Assembly: GCA_029858285.1 (NCBI GenBank)
Contig: JAOUFN010000007.1
Span: forward strand, 62,001 to 126,000
Source of the DNA: Nitrospirota bacterium
GTDB lineage: Bacteria > Nitrospirota > JACRHL01
Direction: 5' to 3'
Length of the DNA: 64,000 nt
Shown piece after piece: positions 11,733 through 20,415 of this stretch (the stretch's first letter is position 1; each line of letters starts with the position of its first letter). A program made the translations under genes and the position numbers. A model generated the notes under the pieces. That model made no database searches. It saw nothing but the letters and a program-made list of their open reading frames with translations, and was not told the DNA's origin.

Positions 11733-12107
11733 CTAACCTCGCGGGCGGGTATTCTGGCGTGAAATGGTGACGGTGACCCCGCCACCGATCTCCGGCACCG
11801 GCGGCGCCAGTTTTGTAACCGACAGTTCCAGCGCCGCCACCGGAAAGCGCTCCAGCAGCCGCCGGGAGATGTCCTCCGCCAGGCGTTCCACCAGCATGCG
11901 GGGCTCGCCGCTGGCCACCTCCACCACCTGGCGCGCTACCTCGGCGTAATTCACCGCATCTTCCAGCTTGTCGCTGTGGCCGGGCACGGAGGTATCCATG
12001 AACAGGGTCACGTCGGCGCGATAGGCCATGCCGTGCACCCGCTCCTCGGGGAACACCCCGCACGGGGCGGTAAAGTCGATGTGGTGAAGGGTCAGACGGT
12101 CGGTCAC
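11733..12107 (-). CDS. folB: Dihydroneopterin aldolase
   Basis: Cleaves 7,8-dihydroneopterin to 6-hydroxymethyl-dihydropterin and glycolaldehyde in folate synthesis. The 124 residues show GVFPEERVHGMAYRADV, carrying the catalytic Glu region, and a Lys in VTKLAPPVPE equivalent to the catalytic lysine. The frame is open further upstream, but family length favours the GTG at 12107. No Shine-Dalgarno is present. TATCAT lies eight nt upstream, so the mRNA may be leaderless. folE lies about 2.6 kb upstream on the same strand. Confidence 0.85.
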   Translation of the reverse strand: MTDRLTLHHIDFTAPCGVFPEERVHGMAYRADVTLFMDTSVPGHSDKLEDAVNYAEVARQVVEVASGEPRMLVERLAEDISRRLLERFPVAALELSVTKLAPPVPEIGGGVTVTISRQNTRPRG

Positions 12108-12159
12108 AGCGGGGGATGATAGCACGGGCGCCGTTTGTCGGCCCGGTGCGCGCGCCGAC

Positions 12160-12195
12160 AAAAAAAGCCCGCCCCTCGTTGCCGGGGGGCGGGCC
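12160..12195 (-). terminator. Terminator of erpA
   Basis: GCCCGCCCC pairs with GGGGCGGGC across a 10-nt loop, followed by TTTTTTT on the minus strand, 43 nt past the erpA stop and upstream of folB. Confidence 0.9.
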
Positions 12196-12237
12196 TTGCA
12201 AAACCGGGCGGCGCAACCGCCCGACAGATCGGGTGGC

Positions 12238-12597
12238 CTAGGCGCTGAAGGAGCTGCCGCAGCCGCAGGACGATTTGGCGTTCGGGTTGCTGATGGAAAA
12301 ACCCGCACCCTGCATGGTTTCCACATAGTCCACCTGGGCACCGGACAGCATCGGCACGCTCATGGCATCGACCACGAACTTGACGCCGGAGGTTTCCACC
12401 ACCTGGTCCATGTCGGTCACGGTGTTGTCGAAGTTCATGCCATACTGGTAGCCGTGACAGCCGCCGCCGGAGACGGACAGGCGGATGGCGTAGTCCTCCT
12501 TGCCCTCGGAAACGAGCAGTTCCTTGATCTTGGTGGAGGCGGCCTCGGTCACGTTGACGAGGGCGGACTCGGTGCTGGTTTGGGTATCGGTGGTCAT
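12238..12597 (-). CDS. erpA: Iron-sulfur cluster carrier, ErpA/IscA family
   Basis: A-type carrier that delivers Fe-S clusters to client enzymes. The 119 residues contain the three ligand cysteines: one in SGGGCHGYQYGM and two in CGCGSSF at the C-terminus. The ATG at 12597 has GGAGGA ten nt upstream. A 20-residue N-terminal extension precedes the conserved VNVTEAASTKIKELL. It lies downstream of the sigma-54-controlled zinc-ribbon gene but also has its own sigma-70-like promoter. Confidence 0.88.
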   Translation of the reverse strand: MTTDTQTSTESALVNVTEAASTKIKELLVSEGKEDYAIRLSVSGGGCHGYQYGMNFDNTVTDMDQVVETSGVKFVVDAMSVPMLSGAQVDYVETMQGAGFSISNPNAKSSCGCGSSFSA

Positions 12598-12713
12598 CGG
12601 GTTTCTCCTCCGTGGTTCCAGAATATCTGTATGCGGGATGGACGTCGTCGGACCGTGACGTTCACCCCGAGTGGGTGACACGTGCTACAGGTGAACAAAA
12701 TCCTTATCCGCCA

Positions 12714-12742
12714 ATCTTACCTCGTACCGGACATTCGGGCAA
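12714..12742 (-). promoter_or_regulatory. Probable sigma-70 promoter of erpA
   Basis: TTGCCC (12737-12742), a 17-bp spacer and TAAGAT (12714-12719) on the minus strand. The -35 falls in an 11-bp repeat. Each box is a 4/6 match. Confidence 0.45.
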
Positions 12743-12769
12743 GTCGCGGGCAAGTCGCGGGCAAGTTCG
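12737..12769. repeat. 11-bp tandem repeat upstream of erpA
   Basis: GGGCAAGTCGC at 12737 and 12748, with a third, diverged copy (GGGCAAGTTCG) at 12759. It sits at and upstream of the erpA -35 region. Confidence 0.75.
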
Positions 12770-12791
12770 TGGACAGGACCGGACAAGCGCC

Positions 12792-12986
12792 TCAGGCGCC
12801 CCAGTTCTTGCGCGACTTGCTGACGAACGGCTCCGGGCGGTTGGTGCGGTTGGCCAGAATCACCGGGTCCACCACCTCGCCGCAGGTCAGGCAGCGCCAG
12901 GCGGTAATACCGAGAACCCCGCTGTCGTCCAGCAGGTCAGTGAAACTGTCCGAGATCATGGCGTGGGTGCACCGGGGGCACTGCAT
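12792..12986 (-). CDS. 64-aa zinc-ribbon protein under a sigma-54 promoter
   Basis: Small protein with C3-x2-C6 and C32-x2-C35, a four-cysteine zinc or iron site, followed by a basic tail ending near KSRKNWG. The ATG at 12986 follows AGGAG at good spacing, so it is a real gene despite its size. A near-consensus sigma-54 promoter lies 55 nt upstream, with an array of GTTTCAT sites beyond it; few genes this small have such elaborate control. It has no DNA-binding helix that I can see. It could be a regulatory, adaptor or metal-handling protein. Family unknown. Confidence 0.8.
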   Translation of the reverse strand: MQCPRCTHAMISDSFTDLLDDSGVLGITAWRCLTCGEVVDPVILANRTNRPEPFVSKSRKNWGA

Positions 12987-13040
12987 GGCGTCGCTCCTGT
13001 GTTAGGCGGCCGGAAAAACCGGTCCGTCACAGGGGATTAC

Positions 13041-13056
13041 TACAATTTTGGTGCCA
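13041..13056 (-). promoter_or_regulatory. Sigma-54 promoter of the zinc-ribbon gene
   Basis: On the minus strand TGGCAC-CAAAA-TTGTA matches the -24/-12 consensus TGGCAC-N5-TTGCW with exact spacing; the only departure from the core is T for C after TTG. The predicted start is near 13031, 45 nt before the ATG. Confidence 0.75.
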
Positions 13057-13106
13057 CAATTTTGGGTGAAAGATAACCCCGTGAAAACACGGGAAAGTCG
13101 CAACAA

Positions 13107-13192
13107 ATGAAACGCAATGCCGGAGCATCATGAAACAAAAATGGTTCAAAAACGTTTCATAAATGGTGCAACGTTTCATTTTGGCATGAAAC
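13107..13192. promoter_or_regulatory. Array of five GTTTCAT/ATGAAAC heptamers (candidate activator sites)
   Basis: ATGAAAC at 13107 and 13130, GTTTCAT at 13154 and 13173, and ATGAAAC at 13186. They form inverted pairs 13130-13160 and 13173-13192. They lie about 75-160 bp upstream of the predicted sigma-54 start, the usual place for an enhancer-binding protein. The same heptamers occur at the promoter of the sigma-54 activator gene at 17.6 kb. A hairpin CCCGTG-AAAA-CACGGG (13078-13093) lies between array and promoter. Confidence 0.7.
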
Positions 13193-13263
13193 AAATATCC
13201 TAACAGGTTGTTTTATAACAATAGTAGCCACGATCTCCGGTGTCCGCCGCCTCCCCGGAGGCA

Positions 13264-14670
13264 TTATTTCCCGCATGAAACATCCTGCCGGGCGGTTCCC
13301 GCCTCCAGCGCCCGGTCCAGCACCTCGATGGTGTGCAGCACGGTGGCGCTCACGCCGCCCCGCGCCAGGGTGTCGTTCATGTGCATCTGGCAGCCGGGGC
13401 ATCCGGTGGCGACCACCGGCGCGCCGCTGGCGGCCACCGCCTGCACCTTGCGCGCCCCCACCTCCAGCGACAGGCCGTAGTGCAGGGCCGAAAACAGCCC
13501 GCCGAAGCCGCAGCAGCGGTCGGCTTCCCGCATCTCCACAAAGCCGCTGGTGACGGTGCGCAGGATCTGGCGCGGCTCCTCGGTCACCCCCATGCCGCGC
13601 ACCAGATGACACGGGTCGTGATAGGTCACCGCCATGTCCAGACGCGCCGCGCGGTCGGCGAAGTCGGTGTGGCCGAGGACATATTCGGTCACGTCCAGCA
13701 CCCGGCTGGCGAACTGTCGGGCCTGTTGTTGCATGCCCGGCTGCCCGGCGAACAGCACCGGATAGGTGTCGCGCAGGGTGGTGCCGCAGGAGGCGCAGGC
13801 GGTGAGCAGGGCATCCACTTGCAGGTTGCCGTAGCGGGCCATCACGTCCCGCGCCACGCTGCGCGCCCCCTCCCGGTCCCCCAGGGACAGCAGGGGGATG
13901 CCGCAACAGGGGGCGTCGCCGGGCATCACCACCTCCACCCCCAGGCGCCCCAGCGCCCGCAGGGTGGCGTGGCCGATGTCGGTGCTGGTGAAGTTGATGA
14001 CACAACCGGGAAAAAACGCCACCCGGCCCCGGACGGCAACGCCGGGCGGGGGAGAAATCACCTCCGGATAGCTGGAGGTCAGTGGACGGCTGCGCACCCC
14101 CGGCAGTTCCCGCTTGCGGCCACCATGGAAAAACGGCAGCAGCCGCGCCACCGGGCTGGTGTCGGAGATGCCCCGGTAAAGGGCGCCGAACAGCCGCCCC
14201 GGCCCCAGAAAATAGCCAAACCGGTTGCCGGCCACAATGAAGTGAGTCGCGCGCCGCAGCAGCCAGACGCCGATTCCCCGGAGCCCGCCGCCTCCACGCA
14301 CGGCCAGTTCCGCCTTGGCGGCGTAGAACACCTCGTCCAGGGGCAGGTGACGGGGGCACACCGGCACGCAGGCGCGGCAGTCGATGCAGGAACTGATCGG
14401 CAGGGCCACCCCCTCGGCGGCGGCGATGTCCCCCTGCAGCAGTCCCATGGCCAGGGCCAGCCGTCCGCGGGGGCCCATGGACTCCCGGTGTTCCTCCCGG
14501 TAGGTGGGGCACACCGGCATGCAGGCGCCGCACTTGATGCACGCCGCCAGCACCCCGCGCACGTCCTCCAGCGGCGGGGCGACGAAGCTGCCCGGCCACC
14601 ACGCGGCGGTCGGCACGCCGGGCCGCGTGACGGGGGGCGCTGCGGATGGGTTGAGGGTATCCGGCATCAT
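13264..14670 (-). CDS. GlcF/LutA-like Fe-S oxidoreductase with two 4Fe-4S and two CCG domains
   Basis: 468 residues. Two ferredoxin-type motifs (CIKCGACMPVCP near 44 and CIDCRACVPVCP near 94) are followed by two cysteine-rich CCG domains (DAPCCGIP and ADRCCGFGG). This is the layout of glycolate oxidase subunit GlcF and relatives that pass electrons from a flavoprotein dehydrogenase to quinones or disulfides. No glcD/E or lactate dehydrogenase is nearby. Instead the gene follows folE by 69 nt in the cluster sigma-54 activator/PTPS/folE, so a role in pterin or deazapurine redox chemistry is inferred. Two adjacent ATGs exist; GGAG lies upstream. Confidence 0.8.
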   Translation of the reverse strand: MMPDTLNPSAAPPVTRPGVPTAAWWPGSFVAPPLEDVRGVLAACIKCGACMPVCPTYREEHRESMGPRGRLALAMGLLQGDIAAAEGVALPISSCIDCRACVPVCPRHLPLDEVFYAAKAELAVRGGGGLRGIGVWLLRRATHFIVAGNRFGYFLGPGRLFGALYRGISDTSPVARLLPFFHGGRKRELPGVRSRPLTSSYPEVISPPPGVAVRGRVAFFPGCVINFTSTDIGHATLRALGRLGVEVVMPGDAPCCGIPLLSLGDREGARSVARDVMARYGNLQVDALLTACASCGTTLRDTYPVLFAGQPGMQQQARQFASRVLDVTEYVLGHTDFADRAARLDMAVTYHDPCHLVRGMGVTEEPRQILRTVTSGFVEMREADRCCGFGGLFSALHYGLSLEVGARKVQAVAASGAPVVATGCPGCQMHMNDTLARGGVSATVLHTIEVLDRALEAGTARQDVSCGK

Positions 14671-14739
14671 GTGGCTCCGCCCCGCTCCGGCGCAAAAGGC
14701 CCTGCGGCGATTCGGGGGCGCCAGGTCAGGGGCGCCAGG

Positions 14740-15339
14740 TCAGGGACGACGGATCAGGTCGAGGAATTCGGCCCGCGCCTTGGGGTCGTCCTTGAAGTTG
14801 CCGAGCATGGCGCTGGTGACGGTGCGGCTGTTCTGCTTTTCCACGCCGCGCATCATCATGCACAGGTGGCTGGCCTCCACCACCACCGCCACGCCGTGGG
14901 GGGCCACCGCCTCGTGGATGGCCCGCGCGATGTCCTGGGTGAGACGCTCCTGCACCTGCAGGCGGCGGGCGAACATGTCCACGATGCGCGGCAGCTTGGA
15001 CAGCCCCACCACCTTCTTGTTCGGCAGATAGGCCACATGGGCCCTGCCGTAGAACGGCAGCATATGGTGCTCGCACAGGCTGTAAAAGTCGATGTCGCGC
15101 ACCAGCACCAGTTCCGAATACTCCACATCGAACAGCGCGTCGTTGATCAGTTCGTGCGCGTTCTGGCTGTGGCCGGAGGTGAGGAACTGCAACGATTTGG
15201 CGACCCGCATCGGGGTGCGGATCAGGCCGTCCCGCTCCGGGTCGTCGCCCAGCAGTTGCAGCAGGCGCGCTACCAGTTCGGCCATTTCCAGGGTGTCGGG
15301 ATGGGCGGTGTGCTGGCCGGTATTTTCGAGAACGCTCAT
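14740..15339 (-). CDS. folE: GTP cyclohydrolase I
   Basis: Converts GTP to 7,8-dihydroneopterin triphosphate, the entry step to folate, biopterin and queuosine. The 199 residues include the zinc site ([10 protein letters not shown] and SHLCMMMRG) and the [15 protein letters not shown] and [14 protein letters not shown] segments of type IA enzymes. The frame is open upstream, but the ATG at 15339 is seven nt after the preceding PTPS gene and gives the normal length. Immediate linkage to the PTPS fusion suggests its product is passed to that enzyme. Confidence 0.95.
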   Translation of the reverse strand: MSVLENTGQHTAHPDTLEMAELVARLLQLLGDDPERDGLIRTPMRVAKSLQFLTSGHSQNAHELINDALFDVEYSELVLVRDIDFYSLCEHHMLPFYGRAHVAYLPNKKVVGLSKLPRIVDMFARRLQVQERLTQDIARAIHEAVAPHGVAVVVEASHLCMMMRGVEKQNSRTVTSAMLGNFKDDPKARAEFLDLIRRP

Positions 15340-15346
15340 GATGGTG

Positions 15347-16183
15347 TCATCCAAAGTATTCAAAGTAGTTGTCCCGGGTCTCCCCCAGCCGCACCCGGTA
15401 AAGGGTTCCGGCGCCCAGGCATTTTTCCAGCGTTTCCCACACCGTTTGAACAATGATCTCCGAGGTCGTCACGCGTCCGGCGAATTCCGCCACGTCCGTG
15501 TTCAGATCACGGAAATTGTACCGGTCCACCACCGCATTGCGAATGGTTTCGTCCAGATGGCGGTGATTGGCGGCAAGTCCGGTCTCGCCGTGCACATCGC
15601 CGCGCACGGTGACCTCCAGCGTGTAGTTGTGGCCGTGGCCGTTGGGGTTGTTGCAGTCGCGGAACACGGCGCGGTTTTCCGTCTCCGACAGGGCCGGTGC
15701 GTGCAGCCGGTGGGCGGCGGAAAAGGTGTAGCGTCGGGTGATGAGCATGGCGTCCTCCTGCCCGGGGCCGAGGGGCGATCCGGGGCGGTGGGTTTCGTAC
15801 CAGGTGTCGTCGGTCTCGAACAGCCGTACCCGCTCCAGCGTGCCGTGGGTGATGGCGGCCCCCAGTTCCTCCCAAAGGGAGACCAGCACCCGCTCCGTGG
15901 TCGGCACGCGGTCGCGGAAAGCCGGATGGTCGCCGTTCAGGTTGCGGTGGTCGTAGCGCCCGAGCACCTTGCCCATGGCCGCCTTGACGTCCTTGATGTT
16001 GGTGACCATGCCGGTGCGCGGGTCGGCGCGGCCGGCCACGGTGACCTCCACCAGATAGTTGTGCCCGTGGGGGCGGCTCTCCTCGCCGTACACCGCCAGA
16101 TTCTGCCCTTCGCTCCACTCCGGGTGCAGGCAGCGGTGGGCGGTGGCCACCTCGGCGCGTTTGGTGAGATAGACGGTGCCCAC
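15347..16183 (-). CDS. Tandem-fused PTPS/QueD protein with complementary catalytic residues
   Basis: 278 residues comprising two 6-pyruvoyl-tetrahydropterin synthase/6-carboxytetrahydropterin synthase domains (1-132 and 146-278). Each keeps the three-His zinc site: H16, H39, H41, then H158, H183, H185. Domain 1 has the Asp-His pair (YDHRNLN, D78-H79) but no Cys before HGH (GEESRPHGH). Domain 2 has that Cys (C177 in [11 protein letters not shown]) but Asn-Phe (N223-F224) in place of Asp-His. Both keep the C-terminal Glu (E123, E268). The GTG start at 16183 is five nt past the activator stop and is followed directly by folE. The product could be 6-pyruvoyl-tetrahydropterin or a preQ0 precursor. 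Confidence 0.85.
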   Translation of the reverse strand: MGTVYLTKRAEVATAHRCLHPEWSEGQNLAVYGEESRPHGHNYLVEVTVAGRADPRTGMVTNIKDVKAAMGKVLGRYDHRNLNGDHPAFRDRVPTTERVLVSLWEELGAAITHGTLERVRLFETDDTWYETHRPGSPLGPGQEDAMLITRRYTFSAAHRLHAPALSETENRAVFRDCNNPNGHGHNYTLEVTVRGDVHGETGLAANHRHLDETIRNAVVDRYNFRDLNTDVAEFAGRVTTSEIIVQTVWETLEKCLGAGTLYRVRLGETRDNYFEYFG

Positions 16184-16188
16184 CGGGG

Positions 16189-17607
<1,419 letters not shown>

Positions 17608-17610
17608 ATG

Positions 17611-17637
17611 GTTTCAAAATAGTTTCAACTATGAAAC
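17611..17637. promoter_or_regulatory. Candidate autoregulatory operator of the sigma-54 activator gene
   Basis: GTTTCA at 17611 and 17622 and ATGAAAC at 17631, the last two forming an inverted pair (17622-17637). The sites cover the predicted transcription start and leader of the activator gene, so binding would be expected to repress it. Confidence 0.6.
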
Positions 17638-17639
17638 AT

Positions 17640-17668
17640 ATTCTACGGCACCCGGTCTCCTTGGGCAA
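17640..17668 (-). promoter_or_regulatory. Sigma-70 promoter of the activator/PTPS/folE cluster
   Basis: TTGCCC (17663-17668), a 17-bp spacer and TAGAAT (17640-17645, 5/6 match) on the minus strand. The predicted start near 17633 falls inside the GTTTCAT operator. Confidence 0.6.
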
Positions 17669-17848
17669 CCCCGGGACACCCCCCCGGGGGGGAATTTCCA
17701 TCCCGGTCGGGCCCATGTCGGGTCGTCTGCGCGCCGCGTCCGACCGGGAGCGTGCCGGGGCGTGCCGGAGCGGACGCCATCCGGGGTATCATGAGACGCC
17801 TGCCGCGGGAAATTCCCCACGGCGTTCATGTTGTGAAGAGAGGATTTT

Positions 17849-19240
17849 TTGATTTTGCCGGTGGGACCGATCATCCGCCGCGCCCTGCTCGCGGGCGCCT
17901 TTTTTTTCGCCCTGCTCGCTGCCGGGTGCGCGGCGGGTCCGCCCACCAACCGGCCGGACGGCGCAAAGCGCGACCGGGCCGCCGGGCCGACCTTGCGCGG
18001 CAAGGATATGGGCAAGGTGTTTGTGCGCTCGGCGCTGGAGAACTACCGTTTCCACACCGACGACGACATCGTCGGTGTGGTGCAGGGGGTGGGGCGCCGC
18101 ATCGTGAGCGCGGCGGGCGCCGATCCGGCCACCTACCACTTTTTTGTGGTGGAAAATCCCCAGGCCAACGCCTTTGCCATTCCGGGCGGCTACGTATTTG
18201 TGTTCGACGGCCTGTTGCGGCGGCTGGGCAGCGAGGAGGAACTGGCCGGGGTGCTGGCCCACGAGGTGGCCCACGTGCGCGGCGACCACTTTTTCAAGGA
18301 CCAGAAAAAGACCACCGCCGTGGAACTGGTGGCGGTGGCGGCCATTCTGCTGGGCCAGGGATCGGACCAGGTGGCGGGGGTGGCGTTGGCGGGGGCCTCG
18401 TCCATGCAGTTGTCCTACAGCCGCGAGAATGAGCGCGAGGCCGATCAACTGGGGGTCGGCTACCTGGCCGAGGCGGGCTACCGGACGAACGGAATGACGG
18501 ATTTTTTCGATGTGCTGATGCGCCAGCAGAACATTGTGCAGCCAAGAAACAACAACTCGTACCTGTCCACCCACCCGGGGCTGGGGGAGCGCAACGAGCG
18601 GTTGCGGAGCATGATCCGCAACCGCGAGGCGGCGCTCCCGGCAGGATCGTTGCCCCAGGTGCCGCCGGCGGAGCGTTGGGAACGGCTGCAGGGGGCGCTG
18701 TCCGCGCAGGTGGCGGGGGGCGGCGTGCCGGGCGACGGCGCTTTTATGCGCGGCATGGCGGCGCTGCGCTCATCACGCTACGCCCAGGCCCTGCCGCTGC
18801 TGGATCAGGCGGTGGCGGAACGGCCCGGCAGCGCGCCGGTGCTGGCGGCCCTGGCCGAATGCCTGGTGCAGATGGGCGATGCGCGCGCCGACGAGGTGCT
18901 GGAACGGGCACGGCAGGCCGACCCGCACTACGCGCCGACCCTGTACTGGGAAGGCGAGTGGCGCCAGCGGGCGGGGGATGTGGAGGCGGCGCGCGCGGCC
19001 TTCCGCCGGGCGTTGCTGGCCAATCCGGACATGGCGATGGCCAATTTTCGCCTGTCGCAGCTTTCCACCGAGGGCGATCAGGCGCCGTGGGGGCGCTATT
19101 ACCTGGCGCGCTACCTGCGCCTGACCCTGCACCCGCAGCAGGCCGGGCAGGTGCTGGGGGCCCTGGAAGCGGGGGAGGATTCGGTCCTCAAGACGCTGGT
19201 GCGGGAGGAACTGCGTTCGCTGGCGGCGGAGGGAATCTGA
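17849..19240 (+). CDS. M48 family metallopeptidase lipoprotein with TPR domain (BepA-like)
   Basis: 463 residues. The signal peptide ends with lipobox LAAG-C27. The M48 domain has the zinc motif HEVAH (138-142) and the downstream ENEREADQLG glutamate ligand. The C-terminal half is TPR-like (about 290-463). This layout matches periplasmic BepA/YfgC proteins, which degrade or chaperone misassembled outer-membrane proteins such as LptD. The start is TTG at 17849, with AGAGG upstream. It is divergent from the sigma-54 activator and directly upstream of two tRNA genes. Confidence 0.88.
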   Translation: MILPVGPIIRRALLAGAFFFALLAAGCAAGPPTNRPDGAKRDRAAGPTLRGKDMGKVFVRSALENYRFHTDDDIVGVVQGVGRRIVSAAGADPATYHFFVVENPQANAFAIPGGYVFVFDGLLRRLGSEEELAGVLAHEVAHVRGDHFFKDQKKTTAVELVAVAAILLGQGSDQVAGVALAGASSMQLSYSRENEREADQLGVGYLAEAGYRTNGMTDFFDVLMRQQNIVQPRNNNSYLSTHPGLGERNERLRSMIRNREAALPAGSLPQVPPAERWERLQGALSAQVAGGGVPGDGAFMRGMAALRSSRYAQALPLLDQAVAERPGSAPVLAALAECLVQMGDARADEVLERARQADPHYAPTLYWEGEWRQRAGDVEAARAAFRRALLANPDMAMANFRLSQLSTEGDQAPWGRYYLARYLRLTLHPQQAGQVLGALEAGEDSVLKTLVREELRSLAAEGI

Positions 19241-19285
19241 GGCGTGCCGGGGGAATTTAGATGGGGGAGAACGGGTGTTGTGGCC

Positions 19286-19314
19286 TTGACCGGCGAGGGT
19301 TGGCCTGTTAACAT
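19286..19314 (+). promoter_or_regulatory. Promoter of the tRNA-Lys/tRNA-Glu pair
   Basis: TTGACC (19286-19291), a 17-bp spacer and TAACAT (19309-19314), with the start expected near 19321, about 20 nt before tRNA-Lys. Confidence 0.7.
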
Positions 19315-19341
19315 CCCGAGCCTGTCCGGCGCCGGTATCGT

Positions 19342-19417
19342 GAGCCGCTAGCTCAGTCGGTAGAGCAGCTGATTTTTAATCAGCGGGTCGCAGGTTCGAT
19401 CCCTGCGCGGCTCACCA
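19342..19417 (+). tRNA. tRNA-Lys (anticodon UUU)
   Basis: 76 nt including an encoded CCA. The 7-bp acceptor stem GAGCCGC/GCGGCTC closes, the anticodon loop is TT-TTT-AA in a GCTGA/TCAGC stem, and GGTTCGATCC gives the T arm. Confidence 0.97.
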
Positions 19418-19460
19418 CCGCCGGGCCAGCAGTGTTGAGCAGCCCGGAGCCTCTTTGCGC

Positions 19461-19538
19461 GTCCCCATCGTCTAGTCAGGCCTAGGACACCGCCCTTTCA
19501 CGGCGATAACAGGGGTTCGAATCCCCTTGGGGACGCCA
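19461..19538 (+). tRNA. tRNA-Glu (anticodon UUC)
   Basis: 78 nt including CCA. The acceptor is GTCCCCA/TGGGGAC and the anticodon loop is CT-TTC-AC. The outer pair of the anticodon stem is a C-A mismatch. It lies 43 nt after tRNA-Lys. Confidence 0.96.
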
Positions 19539-19565
19539 ATTTTTTCAATGCGTCGGGAAATGCAC

Positions 19566-19609
19566 CGGCCACCGTCTCTGGAAATTCTCTGGAATGCGGT
19601 GGCCGTTTT
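19566..19609 (+). terminator. Terminator after the tRNA pair
   Basis: A perfect 9-bp stem CGGCCACCG/CGGTGGCCG with a 22-nt loop, followed by TTTTGGTGTTTT, 28 nt past tRNA-Glu. Confidence 0.7.
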
Positions 19610-19993
19610 GGTGTTTTCCGGGCCTTGGAAATAATCGAGCGGAGGGCATGAAAATGTCCGAACCTACGATGACCCCCACCAGCCGTAGCTGCCCCCCCCC
19701 GGCATCCCGTTGAGAGCGACCCGGCCTCGCTGGCGTAGTCGTTGTGCTCCACCCCATAATATTTTTGCGAAGACCCGGTGCACGGGCAATCCCCCCATTT
19801 TCAACCGGGGTCAGAAGTCGAGCGGTGAGGCCATTCGGGCCAGCTTCTGTCTGGACGTGATGCCGCCGCCGTCTCCCGGCGGTGGGCGCGCTCCTGGTAA
19901 TCCACGTCGCTCCTGGCGGCGATCCACACCACTTCGGAAACCCCCTCCAGCCGCGCCGGTGCGGTGGTGAACTGCTGCGCCGTGGTCCCTTGG
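19610..19993. other. 384-nt stretch without a convincing gene
   Basis: Open frames exist on both strands, but none has a family resemblance, a good ribosome site or coherent protein-like composition. I see no RNA gene or repeat here. Confidence 0.5.
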
Positions 19994-20266
19994 CTATGCC
20001 CTCTCCGGCTCCATGCGGGCGAGAGATGGGATGTCGGCGCCCAGTGCGGCCATCAGCGCCACCACATCGGCATAAAAATCCGGGGCGTAGAGAATTTCCA
20101 CAATCGCCGCCACCGGGTCCACGGTGCGCACCGCGCCCAGATCTTCGTAGCATTCGAACAGCGCTGCCAGAAAACCGATCTCGCGCCGGTCCACCCGGTA
20201 CCACAGGGGGCCGAAGAGTAACGGAAAACCGGCGTCCGGTCGGGGGGAATCCTTCGGCAAATTCAT
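19994..20266 (-). CDS. DUF4911-like small protein
   Basis: A 90-residue protein. The core WYRVDRREIGFLAALFECYE, then AVRTVDP and a short C-terminal helix, resembles the DUF4911 family as I recall it, whose function is unknown. It begins 150 nt downstream of the accA stop on the same strand, so it may be its last cotranscribed partner. The start ATG at 20266 lies inside a short AATTTGCCGA direct repeat and has only a weak ribosome site. The frame extends upstream into accA, but that part is a shadow. Confidence 0.55.
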   Translation of the reverse strand: MNLPKDSPRPDAGFPLLFGPLWYRVDRREIGFLAALFECYEDLGAVRTVDPVAAIVEILYAPDFYADVVALMAALGADIPSLARMEPERA

Positions 20267-20415
20267 CGGCAAATTCTTCGAAAAGACGGCCGACCGGCAA
20301 GGGGGCGGGCGAACCCGGCGGCGCAAACGCGAACCGCGGGTGGGGGAGAAGGGGGCAAAATGGTCATCGGCGGTGAACCCGGTCACACCCGCACGGGCGG
20401 CGGGCGGAGTACGGG

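Noticed and set aside
13264-14670. Assignment as glcF of a glycolate oxidase
   Set aside because: Domain order fits, but glcD/glcE are absent and the neighbours are pterin genes, so no gene symbol was given.
19545-20300. Minus-strand frame of about 250 codons after the tRNA genes
   Set aside because: No family resemblance or ribosome site, and it runs through the tRNA terminator. The DUF4911-like frame better explains the right part.
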